Of a stretch of DNA of 64,000 bases, positions 43,449-51,693 are shown piece after piece. Position 1 is the stretch's first letter, and the number at the start of each line of letters is the position of its first letter. The notes under the pieces are model-generated. The model saw only the letters and a list, made by a program, of their open reading frames with translations, did not search any database and was not told the origin of the DNA. The position numbers and the translations under genes are program-made. Origin of the DNA: Corallococcus caeni (lineage in GTDB: Bacteria; Myxococcota; Myxococcia; Myxococcales; Myxococcaceae); contig NZ_BTTW01000003.1 of the NCBI RefSeq assembly GCF_036245865.1, positions 682,001 to 746,000 of the forward strand, written 5' to 3'.

Positions 43449-44669
43449 ATGCACGCGCTCCTATTTCCTTCGCTCCGGCGACTCGCGCTCGGGCTCACCC
43501 TGACGGTGGCGCCGCTGCTGGCCGGCTGCGGCCAGTCGCCCGCGGCGGAGCGCGTGCCCTTCACGCCCGCCACCGACAGCGCCGTGCTGGAGCACGTGCC
43601 GGCGACGGCGACGGACGCGAAGGCCCGTGAGCGTGCCGCGCTGCGACGGGCGCTGGCCGCTCGCGCGGACCAACTGGACCTGGCGCTGCGGCTGGCGCGG
43701 CTGGACATCGAGGAGGGCCGGGCCTCCGGGGACCCGCGCTACCTGGGCCGGGCGCAGGCGGCGCTCGAGCCCTGGTGGGGCGCGGAGCAGCCGCCTCCGG
43801 GCGTGCGCCTGCTGCGGGCCACCATCCTCCAGGGTCGCCATGAGTTCCCCGCCGCCCTCGCGGACCTGGATGCGCTGGTGCGTGAGACACCCGACGACGC
43901 GCAGGCGTGGCTCACGCGCGCGGTCGTCCTGGGCGTGAGGGGCGAGCACGCGGAGGCACAGCGGAGCTGCGCGGTGCTGGCGCCCCTCGCGGGCGCGGTG
44001 GCCGGCGCCGTGTGTCAGGCGCAGGTGATGAGCCTCGCGGGCCGGTCCAGGGACGCGTACGCGCGGCTCTCCGCCGCGCTGGCGCGGGGCAGCCACGGGG
44101 CGGATGAACAGGCCTGGGCGCTCTCCACGCTCGCGGAAGCAGCCGCGCGCGCGGGGGACACCGAGCGCGCCACGAAGCTCTTCGCCCGGGTGCTCGCGAT
44201 GGATCCATCCGATGCCTACACGCGCGCCGCCTACGCGGACCTGCTGCTGGACCTGGGCCGTCCGAGCGACGTCATCGCGCTGACGAAGGACCACGGCCAG
44301 GACGACAACCAGCTCCTGCGCCGCGTGCTCGCGGAGGCGGCCCTGGGCACGCCGGAGGCTCCGGCGCTCGCGGCCGAGCTGGCTTCGCGTCACGCGGCCA
44401 GCCACCTGCGCGGGGATTCGCTGCATGCGCGCGAGGAGGCCCGCTTCGCGCTCCATGTCGAGAAGGACGCCGCGAAGGCGCTCACGCTGGCCCGGGCGAA
44501 CTGGGAGGTGCAGCACGAGCCGTGGGATGCGCGCATCCTCCTGGAGGCCGCGCTCGCCCACGGCACGCCCGCCGACGCCGCCCCCGTCCTGCGGTTCCTG
44601 GAGGCCAGCGGCGCGGACGACCCGGCTCCCCTGGCGCTCGCGGAGCGCGTGCGAAAGGCCCTCCCGTGA
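43449..44669 (+). CDS. TPR-containing lipoprotein
   Basis: A 406-residue lipoprotein (MHALLFPSLRRLALGL, lipobox LLAGCGQ). It is followed by an all-helical tetratricopeptide-like region (DLALRLARLDIEEGRASGDP, EFPAALADLDALVRETPDDA, DTERATKLFARVLAMDPSDA, PSDVIALTKDHG). It probably scaffolds other envelope proteins. Its stop overlaps the GTG of the HupE-like gene (GTGA), so the two are translated together. Confidence 0.85.
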   Translation: MHALLFPSLRRLALGLTLTVAPLLAGCGQSPAAERVPFTPATDSAVLEHVPATATDAKARERAALRRALAARADQLDLALRLARLDIEEGRASGDPRYLGRAQAALEPWWGAEQPPPGVRLLRATILQGRHEFPAALADLDALVRETPDDAQAWLTRAVVLGVRGEHAEAQRSCAVLAPLAGAVAGAVCQAQVMSLAGRSRDAYARLSAALARGSHGADEQAWALSTLAEAAARAGDTERATKLFARVLAMDPSDAYTRAAYADLLLDLGRPSDVIALTKDHGQDDNQLLRRVLAEAALGTPEAPALAAELASRHAASHLRGDSLHAREEARFALHVEKDAAKALTLARANWEVQHEPWDARILLEAALAHGTPADAAPVLRFLEASGADDPAPLALAERVRKALP

Positions 44670-45793
44670 AGGCCCTGGCCCTGGCGGCGCTTCTGCTCCC
44701 CCTCGTGGCGCTGGCCCACAAGCCGAGCGACAGCTACCTGCACCTGGACCGCGCGGGTGATGGCTTCACCGGCCGCTGGGACGTGGCCCTGCGCGACCTG
44801 GAGGAAGTGCTCGTCCTCGACGCGGACGGCGACGGCTCCATCACCTGGAGCGAACTGCGCGCTCGGCAATCCGACGTCGCGGGCTATGCGCTCGCCCGCT
44901 TGAAGCTGTCGGCGGAAAGCGCTCCGTGCCCGCTGACCCCGGCCTCCGCGCTCCGCGTGGTGCGTCACTCGGACGGGGCCTATGCCGTCGTGGACTTCAC
45001 CGCCGCGTGCCCGGCCACGCCCCGCGCGCTGGAGGTGGACTACACGCTGCTCTTCGACCGCGACCCGCAGCACCGGGGCATCGTGCGCGTGGGCAGCGAC
45101 GGCGCTGGCGAGCCCCTGGTCCTCTCCGCCACGCGCCACACCGCGCGGGTGTCCCTGGAGGGGCTGTCGCCGTGGCGGCGCTTCGGGCAGATGGTCCACT
45201 CCGGTATCGAACACATCTGGGCGGGCGTGGATCACCTGCTCTTCCTGCTGGCGCTGCTCCTGCCGTCCGTCCTGCGGCGCGACCGGGGCTCGGGCCGCTG
45301 GGTGCCGGTGGGGGACTTCGGCTCCGCGATGAAGGACGTGGTGAAGGTGGTGTCCGCCTTCACGCTCGCGCACTCGCTCACGTTGAGCGCCGCGTCGCTG
45401 GGTTGGGTGGCCCTGCCCTCGCGGCTGGTGGAGTCCGCCATCGCGGCGAGCGTCATCGTCGCCGCGCTCAACAACGTCTTCCCCTTGATGGACCGCACCC
45501 GGTGGCTGGCGGCGTTCGCGCTGGGGCTCCTGCACGGCTTCGGCTTCGCGTCCGTGCTCGCGGACCTGGAGCTCCCCGCGGGCAGCCTCGCGGTGACGCT
45601 GTTCGGCTTCAACGTGGGCGTGGAGCTGGGACAGCTCGCGTGCGTCGCCGTGTTCCTGCCCGTGGCGTTCCTGCTGCGTGACACGCGCGTGTATCGCCAG
45701 GCGTTGCTCGTGGGCGGCTCCGCGGTCATCGCGCTGCTGGCGTGCGCCTGGCTCTGGGAGCGCGCGTTCGGTGTGGTGCTGAACTTCACGTGA
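44666..45793 (+). CDS. HupE/UreJ-family membrane protein with EF-hand ectodomain
   Basis: A 375-residue protein. A short signal peptide (VKALALAALLLPLVALA) is followed by a periplasmic domain of about 160 residues. A HupE/UreJ membrane domain then has about six helices (VDHLLFLLALLLPSVL, VVSAFTLAHSLTLSAASLGW, LLHGFGFASVLADLELPAG, VELGQLACVAVFLPVAFLL). Its conserved GxEHIxxGxDHLLF and His/Asp residues fit metal (nickel-like) transport. The periplasmic part contains DADGDGSITWSE (residues 52-63), a perfect EF-hand calcium loop. It is translationally coupled to the TPR lipoprotein. Confidence 0.85.
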   Translation: MKALALAALLLPLVALAHKPSDSYLHLDRAGDGFTGRWDVALRDLEEVLVLDADGDGSITWSELRARQSDVAGYALARLKLSAESAPCPLTPASALRVVRHSDGAYAVVDFTAACPATPRALEVDYTLLFDRDPQHRGIVRVGSDGAGEPLVLSATRHTARVSLEGLSPWRRFGQMVHSGIEHIWAGVDHLLFLLALLLPSVLRRDRGSGRWVPVGDFGSAMKDVVKVVSAFTLAHSLTLSAASLGWVALPSRLVESAIAASVIVAALNNVFPLMDRTRWLAAFALGLLHGFGFASVLADLELPAGSLAVTLFGFNVGVELGQLACVAVFLPVAFLLRDTRVYRQALLVGGSAVIALLACAWLWERAFGVVLNFT

Positions 45794-45799
45794 AACAAT

Positions 45800-45813
45800 T
45801 GCCCCGTGGGGCA
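45800..45813. terminator. short GC hairpin after the HupE-like gene
   Basis: TGCCCC-GT-GGGGCA is a 6-bp inverted repeat with a very tight loop, 7 bp after the stop. It is followed by GGGTTTCG. Weak candidate terminator. Confidence 0.25.
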
Positions 45814-45941
45814 GGGTTTCGTCCGATCTGAAAATCCGCGCGAAACCACGCAGCGTATTGGCTGTACCCGGAAGCAGGTCGCGCGCTCGCACGACACCCG
45901 GGTGAGCCACAGCCCGTACCCATACATCCGAGGAGCAACAC

Positions 45942-47459
45942 ATGAGAGCGAAGAAGCTCGCGGCGGTCTTCACCGTCGCGACCACGCTGGGCGCCACCGG
46001 TGCCCTGGCGTCGAGTCACCGTGAAGCCCCCTTCATCACGAAGTCCCCCAAGGTCGACGCGACCGACTTCTACATGTTCCGCAGCTACGAGGCGGGACGC
46101 GCGGACTTCGTGACGTTCATCGCCGACTACATCCCCTTCCAGGAGCCGTACGGCGGTCCGAACTACTTCACGATGGATCCGGACGCCCTCTACGAGATCC
46201 ACGTCGACAACGACGGGAACGCGCAGGAGGACCTCACCTTCCAGTTCCGCTTCACCAACACGCTGGCCAACGCCAACAACGGCGCGGCGCTGACCATCGG
46301 CACCGGGGCGCAGGCCAAGAGCGTCCCGGTGCCGCTCTTCAACGTGGGGCCCATCACCACGGCGAACCAGGCGAACCTGAACGTGCAGGAGTCCTTCACG
46401 CTCAAGGTCGTCCGGGGCAACCGCCGCACCGGCACCGCCAAGGACGTGACCAACGCGGTGGGCGGCTCGGCCACCTTCCGCAAGCCCACGGACTACATCG
46501 GCACCAAGTCGCTGGGCAACGCGGCCGCGTACGAGGCCTATGCGCGCGAGCACGTGTACTCGGTGAACATCCCGGACTGCGCCACGCCGGGCAAGGTGTT
46601 CGTCGGCCAGCGCAAGGAGCCCTTCGCGGTCAACCTGGGGCCCATCTTCGACCTGGTGAACGCGGATCCGACCATCATCACGGACGCCACCAAGCGCGGC
46701 GCGGTGGCCAACCCGCTGGCGAAGAACAACATCACCACCCTGGCCCTGGAGGTCCCCATCGCCTGCCTCCAGGCCGGCACCCAGACCGTCATCGGCGGGT
46801 GGACCACCGCGAGCGTGCGCCAGGCGCGCGCCCTCAACCCCTCGCCCACGTTCGCGAAGCCCTCGCGTGACGGCGGCGCGTGGCAGCAGGTCAGCCGCCT
46901 GGGCATGCCGCTGGTGAACGAGATCGTCATCGGCCTGCCGGACAAGGACAAGTTCAACTCAAGCCAGCCCAAGGACGACGGCCAGTTCGCCACCTACGTG
47001 ACGAACCCCACCCTGCCCGCGCTGCTGGAGGCCCTCTTCGGCACGAAGGCGCCCACCGTCTTCCCGCGCACGGACCTGGTGACGGCGTTCCTCACCGGCG
47101 TTCCCAACGTCAACGCCAACGGCTCCACGGCGGAGATGCAGCGCCTGAACATGGCGCTGCCGGCCACGGACAAGGCGACCCAGAACAACCTGGGCGCCGC
47201 GGGCTGCTTCTTGAACGGCAAGCTGGACACGACGCTCAAGGGCTGTGACCCGGCGGGCTTCCCCAACGGCCGCCGCCCCGGCGACGACGTGGTGGACATC
47301 GAGCTGCGCGTGGCCATGGGATACCTGTTCGAGAACGACACCCAGGCCCCCTCGCGCAACATCCCGTTCCACGACGCCGTGCTGCAGGACGCCTCGCAGT
47401 TCGACGCCGTGTTCCCCTACCTGAAGGCCCCCAACGCGGGCGCTGGCGACGGGACGTGA
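45942..47459 (+). CDS. DUF4331 exported protein
   Basis: A 505-residue secreted protein. The Sec signal ends at GATGALASSHREAP. The opening SSHREAPFITKSPKVDATDFY and FADYIPFQEPYGGPNYF-type blocks, and later HVDNDGNAQEDLTFQFRFTN, are the signature of DUF4331, a beta-rich family of unknown function. The many aromatic/Asp residues suggest ligand or metal binding. It shares orientation with the HupE-like gene (148 bp gap) and is followed after 4 bp by an Asp-rich lipoprotein gene. Confidence 0.88.
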   Translation: MRAKKLAAVFTVATTLGATGALASSHREAPFITKSPKVDATDFYMFRSYEAGRADFVTFIADYIPFQEPYGGPNYFTMDPDALYEIHVDNDGNAQEDLTFQFRFTNTLANANNGAALTIGTGAQAKSVPVPLFNVGPITTANQANLNVQESFTLKVVRGNRRTGTAKDVTNAVGGSATFRKPTDYIGTKSLGNAAAYEAYAREHVYSVNIPDCATPGKVFVGQRKEPFAVNLGPIFDLVNADPTIITDATKRGAVANPLAKNNITTLALEVPIACLQAGTQTVIGGWTTASVRQARALNPSPTFAKPSRDGGAWQQVSRLGMPLVNEIVIGLPDKDKFNSSQPKDDGQFATYVTNPTLPALLEALFGTKAPTVFPRTDLVTAFLTGVPNVNANGSTAEMQRLNMALPATDKATQNNLGAAGCFLNGKLDTTLKGCDPAGFPNGRRPGDDVVDIELRVAMGYLFENDTQAPSRNIPFHDAVLQDASQFDAVFPYLKAPNAGAGDGT

Positions 47460-47463
47460 TGCC

Positions 47464-47760
47464 ATGCGCAACCTGAGAGCACTGGCCTGCCTCCTCGCGC
47501 TGGGCGCCGCCGTGGGCTTCAGCGGGTGCAGCGACGACGACGATGATCCGAAGCCGGACGGCGGCACCACCAAGCCGGACTCCGGCACCCCGGACTCCGG
47601 CACGCCGGACGCCGGCCCCACGGGCACCGAGTTCACCGCATTCGTGAAGGACCTCATCGAGAACCAGACCAACGACACGGGCAGCCCCGTGACGCTCGAT
47701 GACAAGAACCTGGTCGACTCCGAGCCCGCGGACGCGTTCCCGCCCGCCTTCTTCCAGTAG
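47464..47760 (+). CDS. small Asp-rich lipoprotein
   Basis: A 98-residue lipoprotein. The signal MRNLRALACLLALGAAVGFS ends in a lipobox (FSGC), then SDDDDDPKPDGG and a repeat-like KPDSGTPDSGTPDAGP linker. A short helical C-terminal segment (TEFTAFVKDLIENQTNDTG) ends the protein. Asp-rich stretches can bind calcium. It is 4 bp after the DUF4331 stop, so probably the same transcript. Confidence 0.8.
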   Translation: MRNLRALACLLALGAAVGFSGCSDDDDDPKPDGGTTKPDSGTPDSGTPDAGPTGTEFTAFVKDLIENQTNDTGSPVTLDDKNLVDSEPADAFPPAFFQ

Positions 47761-47908
47761 TTCGCCCGACGAAGTCCCCGCCCCGATGCCCGGTCTCACC
47801 ACCGGACGTCGGGGCGATTTCGTTTCACGCCCGACACACAACTTCCGGGAAAGCCCGGCCGATAATCGCGAAAGCAACGGCTGTCCACTAATCCTGGGAT
47901 TTTCCACC

Positions 47909-48778
47909 ATGACTGTCCGCACCACGGCCCCCCGCGCCACCTCCTCCGCGCCCGCGACCACCGCCAAGGCGCCCAGCGCCAACGCCGTCGCACCGCGCGC
48001 GGCGGCCGCGTCCACCGCGCTCACGGCGCCGCCCGCGGGCCTGGGCAAGGGCGACTCGGGGGCCAAGGTGAAGCAGCTGCAGCAGGGGCTGGTGAAGCTG
48101 GGCTACCTGACGCAGGCGCAGATGAACACGGGCGTGGGCAGCTTCGGGCCGGCGACCGAGGCGGCGGTGAAGAAGTTCCAGGGCGACCACAAGGTGCCCA
48201 CCACCGGCTACTACGGGGAGCAGACGGCGGCGGCGCTGAAGAAGGCGCTCGCGAAGGCGACGACGCCTCCGCCCACGCAGCCGGGGAAGTTCACCAAGCC
48301 CGCGGTCATCAGCGCGCCCTCGCCCAACAACGACTCGCGCAACGGCGCGGACATCGACGCCATCGTGCTGCACCACACCGGCTCCAACAACGGCGCCGGG
48401 GACATGGCGTGGATGCGCAACCCGGCCAGCAAGGTGTCCGCGCACTACATGCTGGACCGCGACGGGAAGATCTACCAGCTGGTGGGTGACTCGAAGCGCG
48501 CCTGGCACGCGGGCAAGTCGGAGCTGCACGGCGTGCCCACGGACGTGAACGCGCGCTCCATCGGCATCGAGATCGTCAACGACGGCAGCGGCAAGACGGC
48601 CTTCACCGACGCGCAGTACAAGGCGCTGACGCAGCTCGTGGGCTACCTGAAGCAGGAGTACAAGGTGCCGGCGAACAACATCGTCGGGCACAAGGACGTG
48701 GCCGTGCCCAAGGGCCGCAAGGACGACCCGGCGTCCAACTTCGACTGGGCCCGGCTGCGCAAGGGCATCGGCGGCTGA
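47909..48778 (+). CDS. peptidoglycan-binding N-acetylmuramoyl-L-alanine amidase
   Basis: A 289-residue cell-wall amidase. An Ala/Pro/Thr-rich lead (no clear signal peptide) precedes a PG_binding_1 domain (LGKGDSGAKVKQLQQGLVKL, VGSFGPATEAAVKKFQGDHK). An Amidase_2/PGRP-like zinc amidase follows: VLHHTGSNN (zinc His), RAWHAGKSEL, and NNIVGHKDVAVPKGRKDDPA (zinc His and Asp/Lys region). It cleaves the amide bond between MurNAc and L-Ala. Start ATG 47909. Probably a separate transcript from the upstream lipoprotein. Confidence 0.93.
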   Translation: MTVRTTAPRATSSAPATTAKAPSANAVAPRAAAASTALTAPPAGLGKGDSGAKVKQLQQGLVKLGYLTQAQMNTGVGSFGPATEAAVKKFQGDHKVPTTGYYGEQTAAALKKALAKATTPPPTQPGKFTKPAVISAPSPNNDSRNGADIDAIVLHHTGSNNGAGDMAWMRNPASKVSAHYMLDRDGKIYQLVGDSKRAWHAGKSELHGVPTDVNARSIGIEIVNDGSGKTAFTDAQYKALTQLVGYLKQEYKVPANNIVGHKDVAVPKGRKDDPASNFDWARLRKGIGG

Positions 48779-48853
48779 GCAGCGCTCCCCGCGCCGCTCG
48801 CCCCACCCTCTTGAGGTGTGGACTTCCGCCGGGCGTGCTAGAAGACCGCTCCG

Positions 48854-49171
48854 GTGCTCCGACTCTGGCTCTTCATCTGCCTGATGCTGCTCGCTCCCAT
48901 CGGGGGCGGGCTCGCGCATGCCTTCGGGCCGGCGCAGCAGGCGGAGACGTGCCTCACGGGCTGCGCGGATGACGACGCGCAGGGCCAGTGCGCACCCACC
49001 TGCGTGGACTGCACCTGCTGCACGCACGCGAAGCCCCTGGCCGTCGCCGTGCCGCTGCCGGGCCTCGCGGACTCGCCGTTCCGGGCTCCCCCCATCCCGC
49101 TCGACGCCTCCGAGCCGTCGTCCGCCGACGCGGATGACATCCTGCACGTCCCCATAGCTCCTCTCGTCTAG
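48854..49171 (+). CDS. exported Cys-rich small protein of the metal-efflux island
   Basis: A 105-residue exported protein. The N-terminal signal VLRLWLFICLMLLAPIGGGL is followed by TCLTGCADDDAQGQCAPTCV and DCTCCTHA: seven Cys within about 27 residues, likely metal-coordinating. The C-terminus is Pro/Asp-rich. Similar small Cys-rich exported proteins commonly precede CzcCBA/Cus efflux genes. Start GTG 48854. The efflux genes follow 105 bp later. Confidence 0.75.
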   Translation: MLRLWLFICLMLLAPIGGGLAHAFGPAQQAETCLTGCADDDAQGQCAPTCVDCTCCTHAKPLAVAVPLPGLADSPFRAPPIPLDASEPSSADADDILHVPIAPLV

Positions 49172-49276
49172 GCCCGCGTCCGCCGTCGTTCGCACGCGCC
49201 CCGCCACCGGTGTGCCCTGGCTGTCGTCCAGGTGCATGGGTGCGCGCGGCCGCCTTTTCCGAAGAGGTCTTCCTCC

Positions 49277-50506
49277 GTGCCCATCCGTTCCGCGACGGCC
49301 GCCCTCGGGCTGGCCGCCGCCCTGCTCTGTCCGCGCCCGGGTGGCGCGGAGCCTGCTCGCATCACCCTCCAGGACGCCTTCGCCCTGGCCCGCCAGCACG
49401 CCCCGGCGCTGGTGGAGGCCCGCGCGCGCGTGAAGGCCGCCCAGGGCCCCGTGGCGAGCGCCGCGCCGCTCTTGCGCGAGAACCCCCAGCTGGACTTCCA
49501 GATCGGGCCGCGTCGGCTTTCCAATGGAGACCCCGGGGTGGACGTCGCCGTGGGGCTGGCGCAGCCCTTCGAACTCGGAGGCAAGCAGGGCCTGCGCCGG
49601 GAGGCGGCGCGCGCCGGCCTGTCCATGGAGGAGGCCCGCCTGCGCGACGCGGAGCGGCGGGTGCTGGGGGACGTCGCCGCGGCCTACCTGCGCCTGCTGG
49701 AGGCCCGGGAGCACCTGAAGCTGGTGAACGCCGCGACGGAGGCGACGGCGCGCACGGTCCAGGCCACGGAGCGGCGCTACGAGGCGGGTGACGTGCCGGC
49801 GGTGGACGTCAACGTGGCGAAGGTGGCCCATGCCCGGGCCCGCGCGGAGGCCCAGGTCGCGGAGGGAGAGGTCTCCGCGCTGCGAGCGGAGCTCGAGGGG
49901 CGCCTGGGCCAACGCGCGGGGAGTCCCGTCACCTACGACGATGATCTGCGGAGCCTCGCGCGGGCAGCGCCTCGCGCGGCGCCGGAGGGCGGCGGGCCGC
50001 GCGCGGACCTGGTGGCCCTGGAGCAGGAACAGGCGCGGGCGAAGGCCGCCGCGACGCTGGGCCGGCGGCAGGTGCTGCCGGACGTGACGCTGGGCGCGCG
50101 CTACCAGAAGGAGGCGGACGAGACGGTGTTCCTGGGAACGCTCAGCGTGCCCCTGCCCTTCTTCGCCCGCGGACAGGAAGCGCGCCTCGTGGGTGAAGCG
50201 GACGCCAGCCGCGCGGAAGGCGAGCTTCGCGCCGCGCGCATCGTCGTGCCCGCCCAGGTCCAGGCCGCGACCGACCGCTACCGCGCGAGCCGCGATGCGC
50301 TCGGGGCCCTGGAAGAGATCCTGCCGCTGCTGGACGACAACGAAGCGCTGGCGCAGCGCTCCTACGACGCCGGCGAGATGGACCTCGCCGCCTTCCTCCT
50401 CATCCGCCGCGACACGCTGGAGGCGCGGGCCGCGTGGCTCGACGGCCTCCTGCGCGTGGCGCTCGCCCGAGTGCAGCTCGAAGTCGAAACCGGAGCCCTG
50501 CCATGA
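49277..50506 (+). CDS. CzcC/CusC-type outer-membrane efflux protein
   Basis: A 409-residue TolC-family outer-membrane channel. After a signal peptide (VPIRSATAALGLAAALLCP) come the two OEP repeats (ITLQDAFALARQHAPALVEA, AERRVLGDVAAAYLRLLEAR, then ARAKAAATLGRRQVLPDVTL and EEILPLLDDNEALAQRSYDA). GTG 49277 has GAAGAGGT eight bases upstream. It overlaps the adaptor gene by ATGA. It forms the outer-membrane exit of the RND pump. Confidence 0.9.
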   Translation: MPIRSATAALGLAAALLCPRPGGAEPARITLQDAFALARQHAPALVEARARVKAAQGPVASAAPLLRENPQLDFQIGPRRLSNGDPGVDVAVGLAQPFELGGKQGLRREAARAGLSMEEARLRDAERRVLGDVAAAYLRLLEAREHLKLVNAATEATARTVQATERRYEAGDVPAVDVNVAKVAHARARAEAQVAEGEVSALRAELEGRLGQRAGSPVTYDDDLRSLARAAPRAAPEGGGPRADLVALEQEQARAKAAATLGRRQVLPDVTLGARYQKEADETVFLGTLSVPLPFFARGQEARLVGEADASRAEGELRAARIVVPAQVQAATDRYRASRDALGALEEILPLLDDNEALAQRSYDAGEMDLAAFLLIRRDTLEARAAWLDGLLRVALARVQLEVETGALP

Positions 50507-51693
50507 AGCCCACCCTGCTGCTGCTCGCCGCCCTCGTGGGCCTCACCGCCTGCAAGTCCTCCAAGGCGGAGCACGAAGACGCTCACGAAGCCGGGCACGA
50601 CGAGGCCGCCCCGGAGAAGCTCCACGTCGAGTCCGGGGACGTCATCCACGTGCACGTCCCACCGGAGATGCTCCGGGACCTGCGCGTCACCACCGCGAAG
50701 GTGGAGGCCCGCCCGGGCGGAGAGAGCGTCACCGCGCTGGGAGAGCTGACCTTCAGTGAAGACGCCTACGCGGAGGTGGCCTCGCCCGTCGCCGCGCGCG
50801 TGGCCTCCGTCGCCGTGACGACGGGCCAGGCGGTGAAGCAGGGCCAGCGGCTGGCGGAACTCCAGAGTCCGGAGCTGGGCCGGGCCCGCGCGGACCTCCA
50901 GGCCACGCAGGCCCGCGCCACCGCCGCCCGGCAGGCCGCGGACCGCAAGCGCACGCTGGCCGAGGAGCGCATCGTCGCGCGCAAGGACGTGCAGGCAGCG
51001 GAAGCGGACGCCGCCGCGGCGGACGCGGAGGTCGCCGCCGCGAAGGCCGCGCTGATGGCCCTGGGCGCGGGCGGCGCCGGGGGCGAGGGTACGTCGGGCT
51101 TCGTGCTCAAGTCGCCCATCGACGGCACCGTCGTGGAGCGCACCGCGCGGCTGGGGCAGATGGCGGACCCGTCGCAGGCGCTGTTCCGGATCGGCGACCT
51201 GTCGTCGCTGTGGCTCGTCGTCCACGCGTTCGAACGGGACGCCGTGCGCCTGAAGTCCGGGGCGGAGGCGCGCGTCACCTTCGCCGCGTTCCCGGGCCAG
51301 GAGTTCGCGGCGAAGGTGGGCCACGTGGGCCAGCGGGTGGATCCGCGCAGCCGGACCATCCCCGTGCGCCTGGAGCTGGACAACGGCAAGGGGCTCCTGC
51401 GGCCGGGCATGTCCGCGTCCGCCTCCATCCCCCTGGGAGATCCAGGCGCCACGCTCACCGCGGTGCCGGCGGCGGCGCTCCAGCGGCTGGAGAACGGCTG
51501 GGTGGTGTTCCTGCCCACGGCGGAGGCCGGCGTCTTCGAGCAGCGCGAGGTGGGCCGGGGCCGCAGCCTGGGCACGCAGGTGGAGGTGCTCTCGGGGCTC
51601 GTGGTGGGTGACGAGGTGGTGGTGGAGGGCGCGTTCCTGCTCAAGGCCGAGGTGGAGAAGTCCGAGGGCGGAGGTGAAGAACATGGCCACTGA
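50503..51693 (+). CDS. CzcB/CusB-type periplasmic adaptor (lipoprotein)
   Basis: A 396-residue membrane-fusion protein. The lipobox is LTACKSSKAE, followed by a His-rich stretch (EHEDAHEAGHDEAAPEKLHV and VIHVHVPPEM) suited to metal capture. The barrel-sandwich hybrid (SPVAARVASVAVTTGQAVKQ) and coiled coil (about 130-200), then beta-barrel and membrane-proximal domains follow. It ends EHGH. It overlaps czcC-like (4 bp) and the RND gene (11 bp). Confidence 0.93.
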   Translation: MKPTLLLLAALVGLTACKSSKAEHEDAHEAGHDEAAPEKLHVESGDVIHVHVPPEMLRDLRVTTAKVEARPGGESVTALGELTFSEDAYAEVASPVAARVASVAVTTGQAVKQGQRLAELQSPELGRARADLQATQARATAARQAADRKRTLAEERIVARKDVQAAEADAAAADAEVAAAKAALMALGAGGAGGEGTSGFVLKSPIDGTVVERTARLGQMADPSQALFRIGDLSSLWLVVHAFERDAVRLKSGAEARVTFAAFPGQEFAAKVGHVGQRVDPRSRTIPVRLELDNGKGLLRPGMSASASIPLGDPGATLTAVPAAALQRLENGWVVFLPTAEAGVFEQREVGRGRSLGTQVEVLSGLVVGDEVVVEGAFLLKAEVEKSEGGGEEHGH

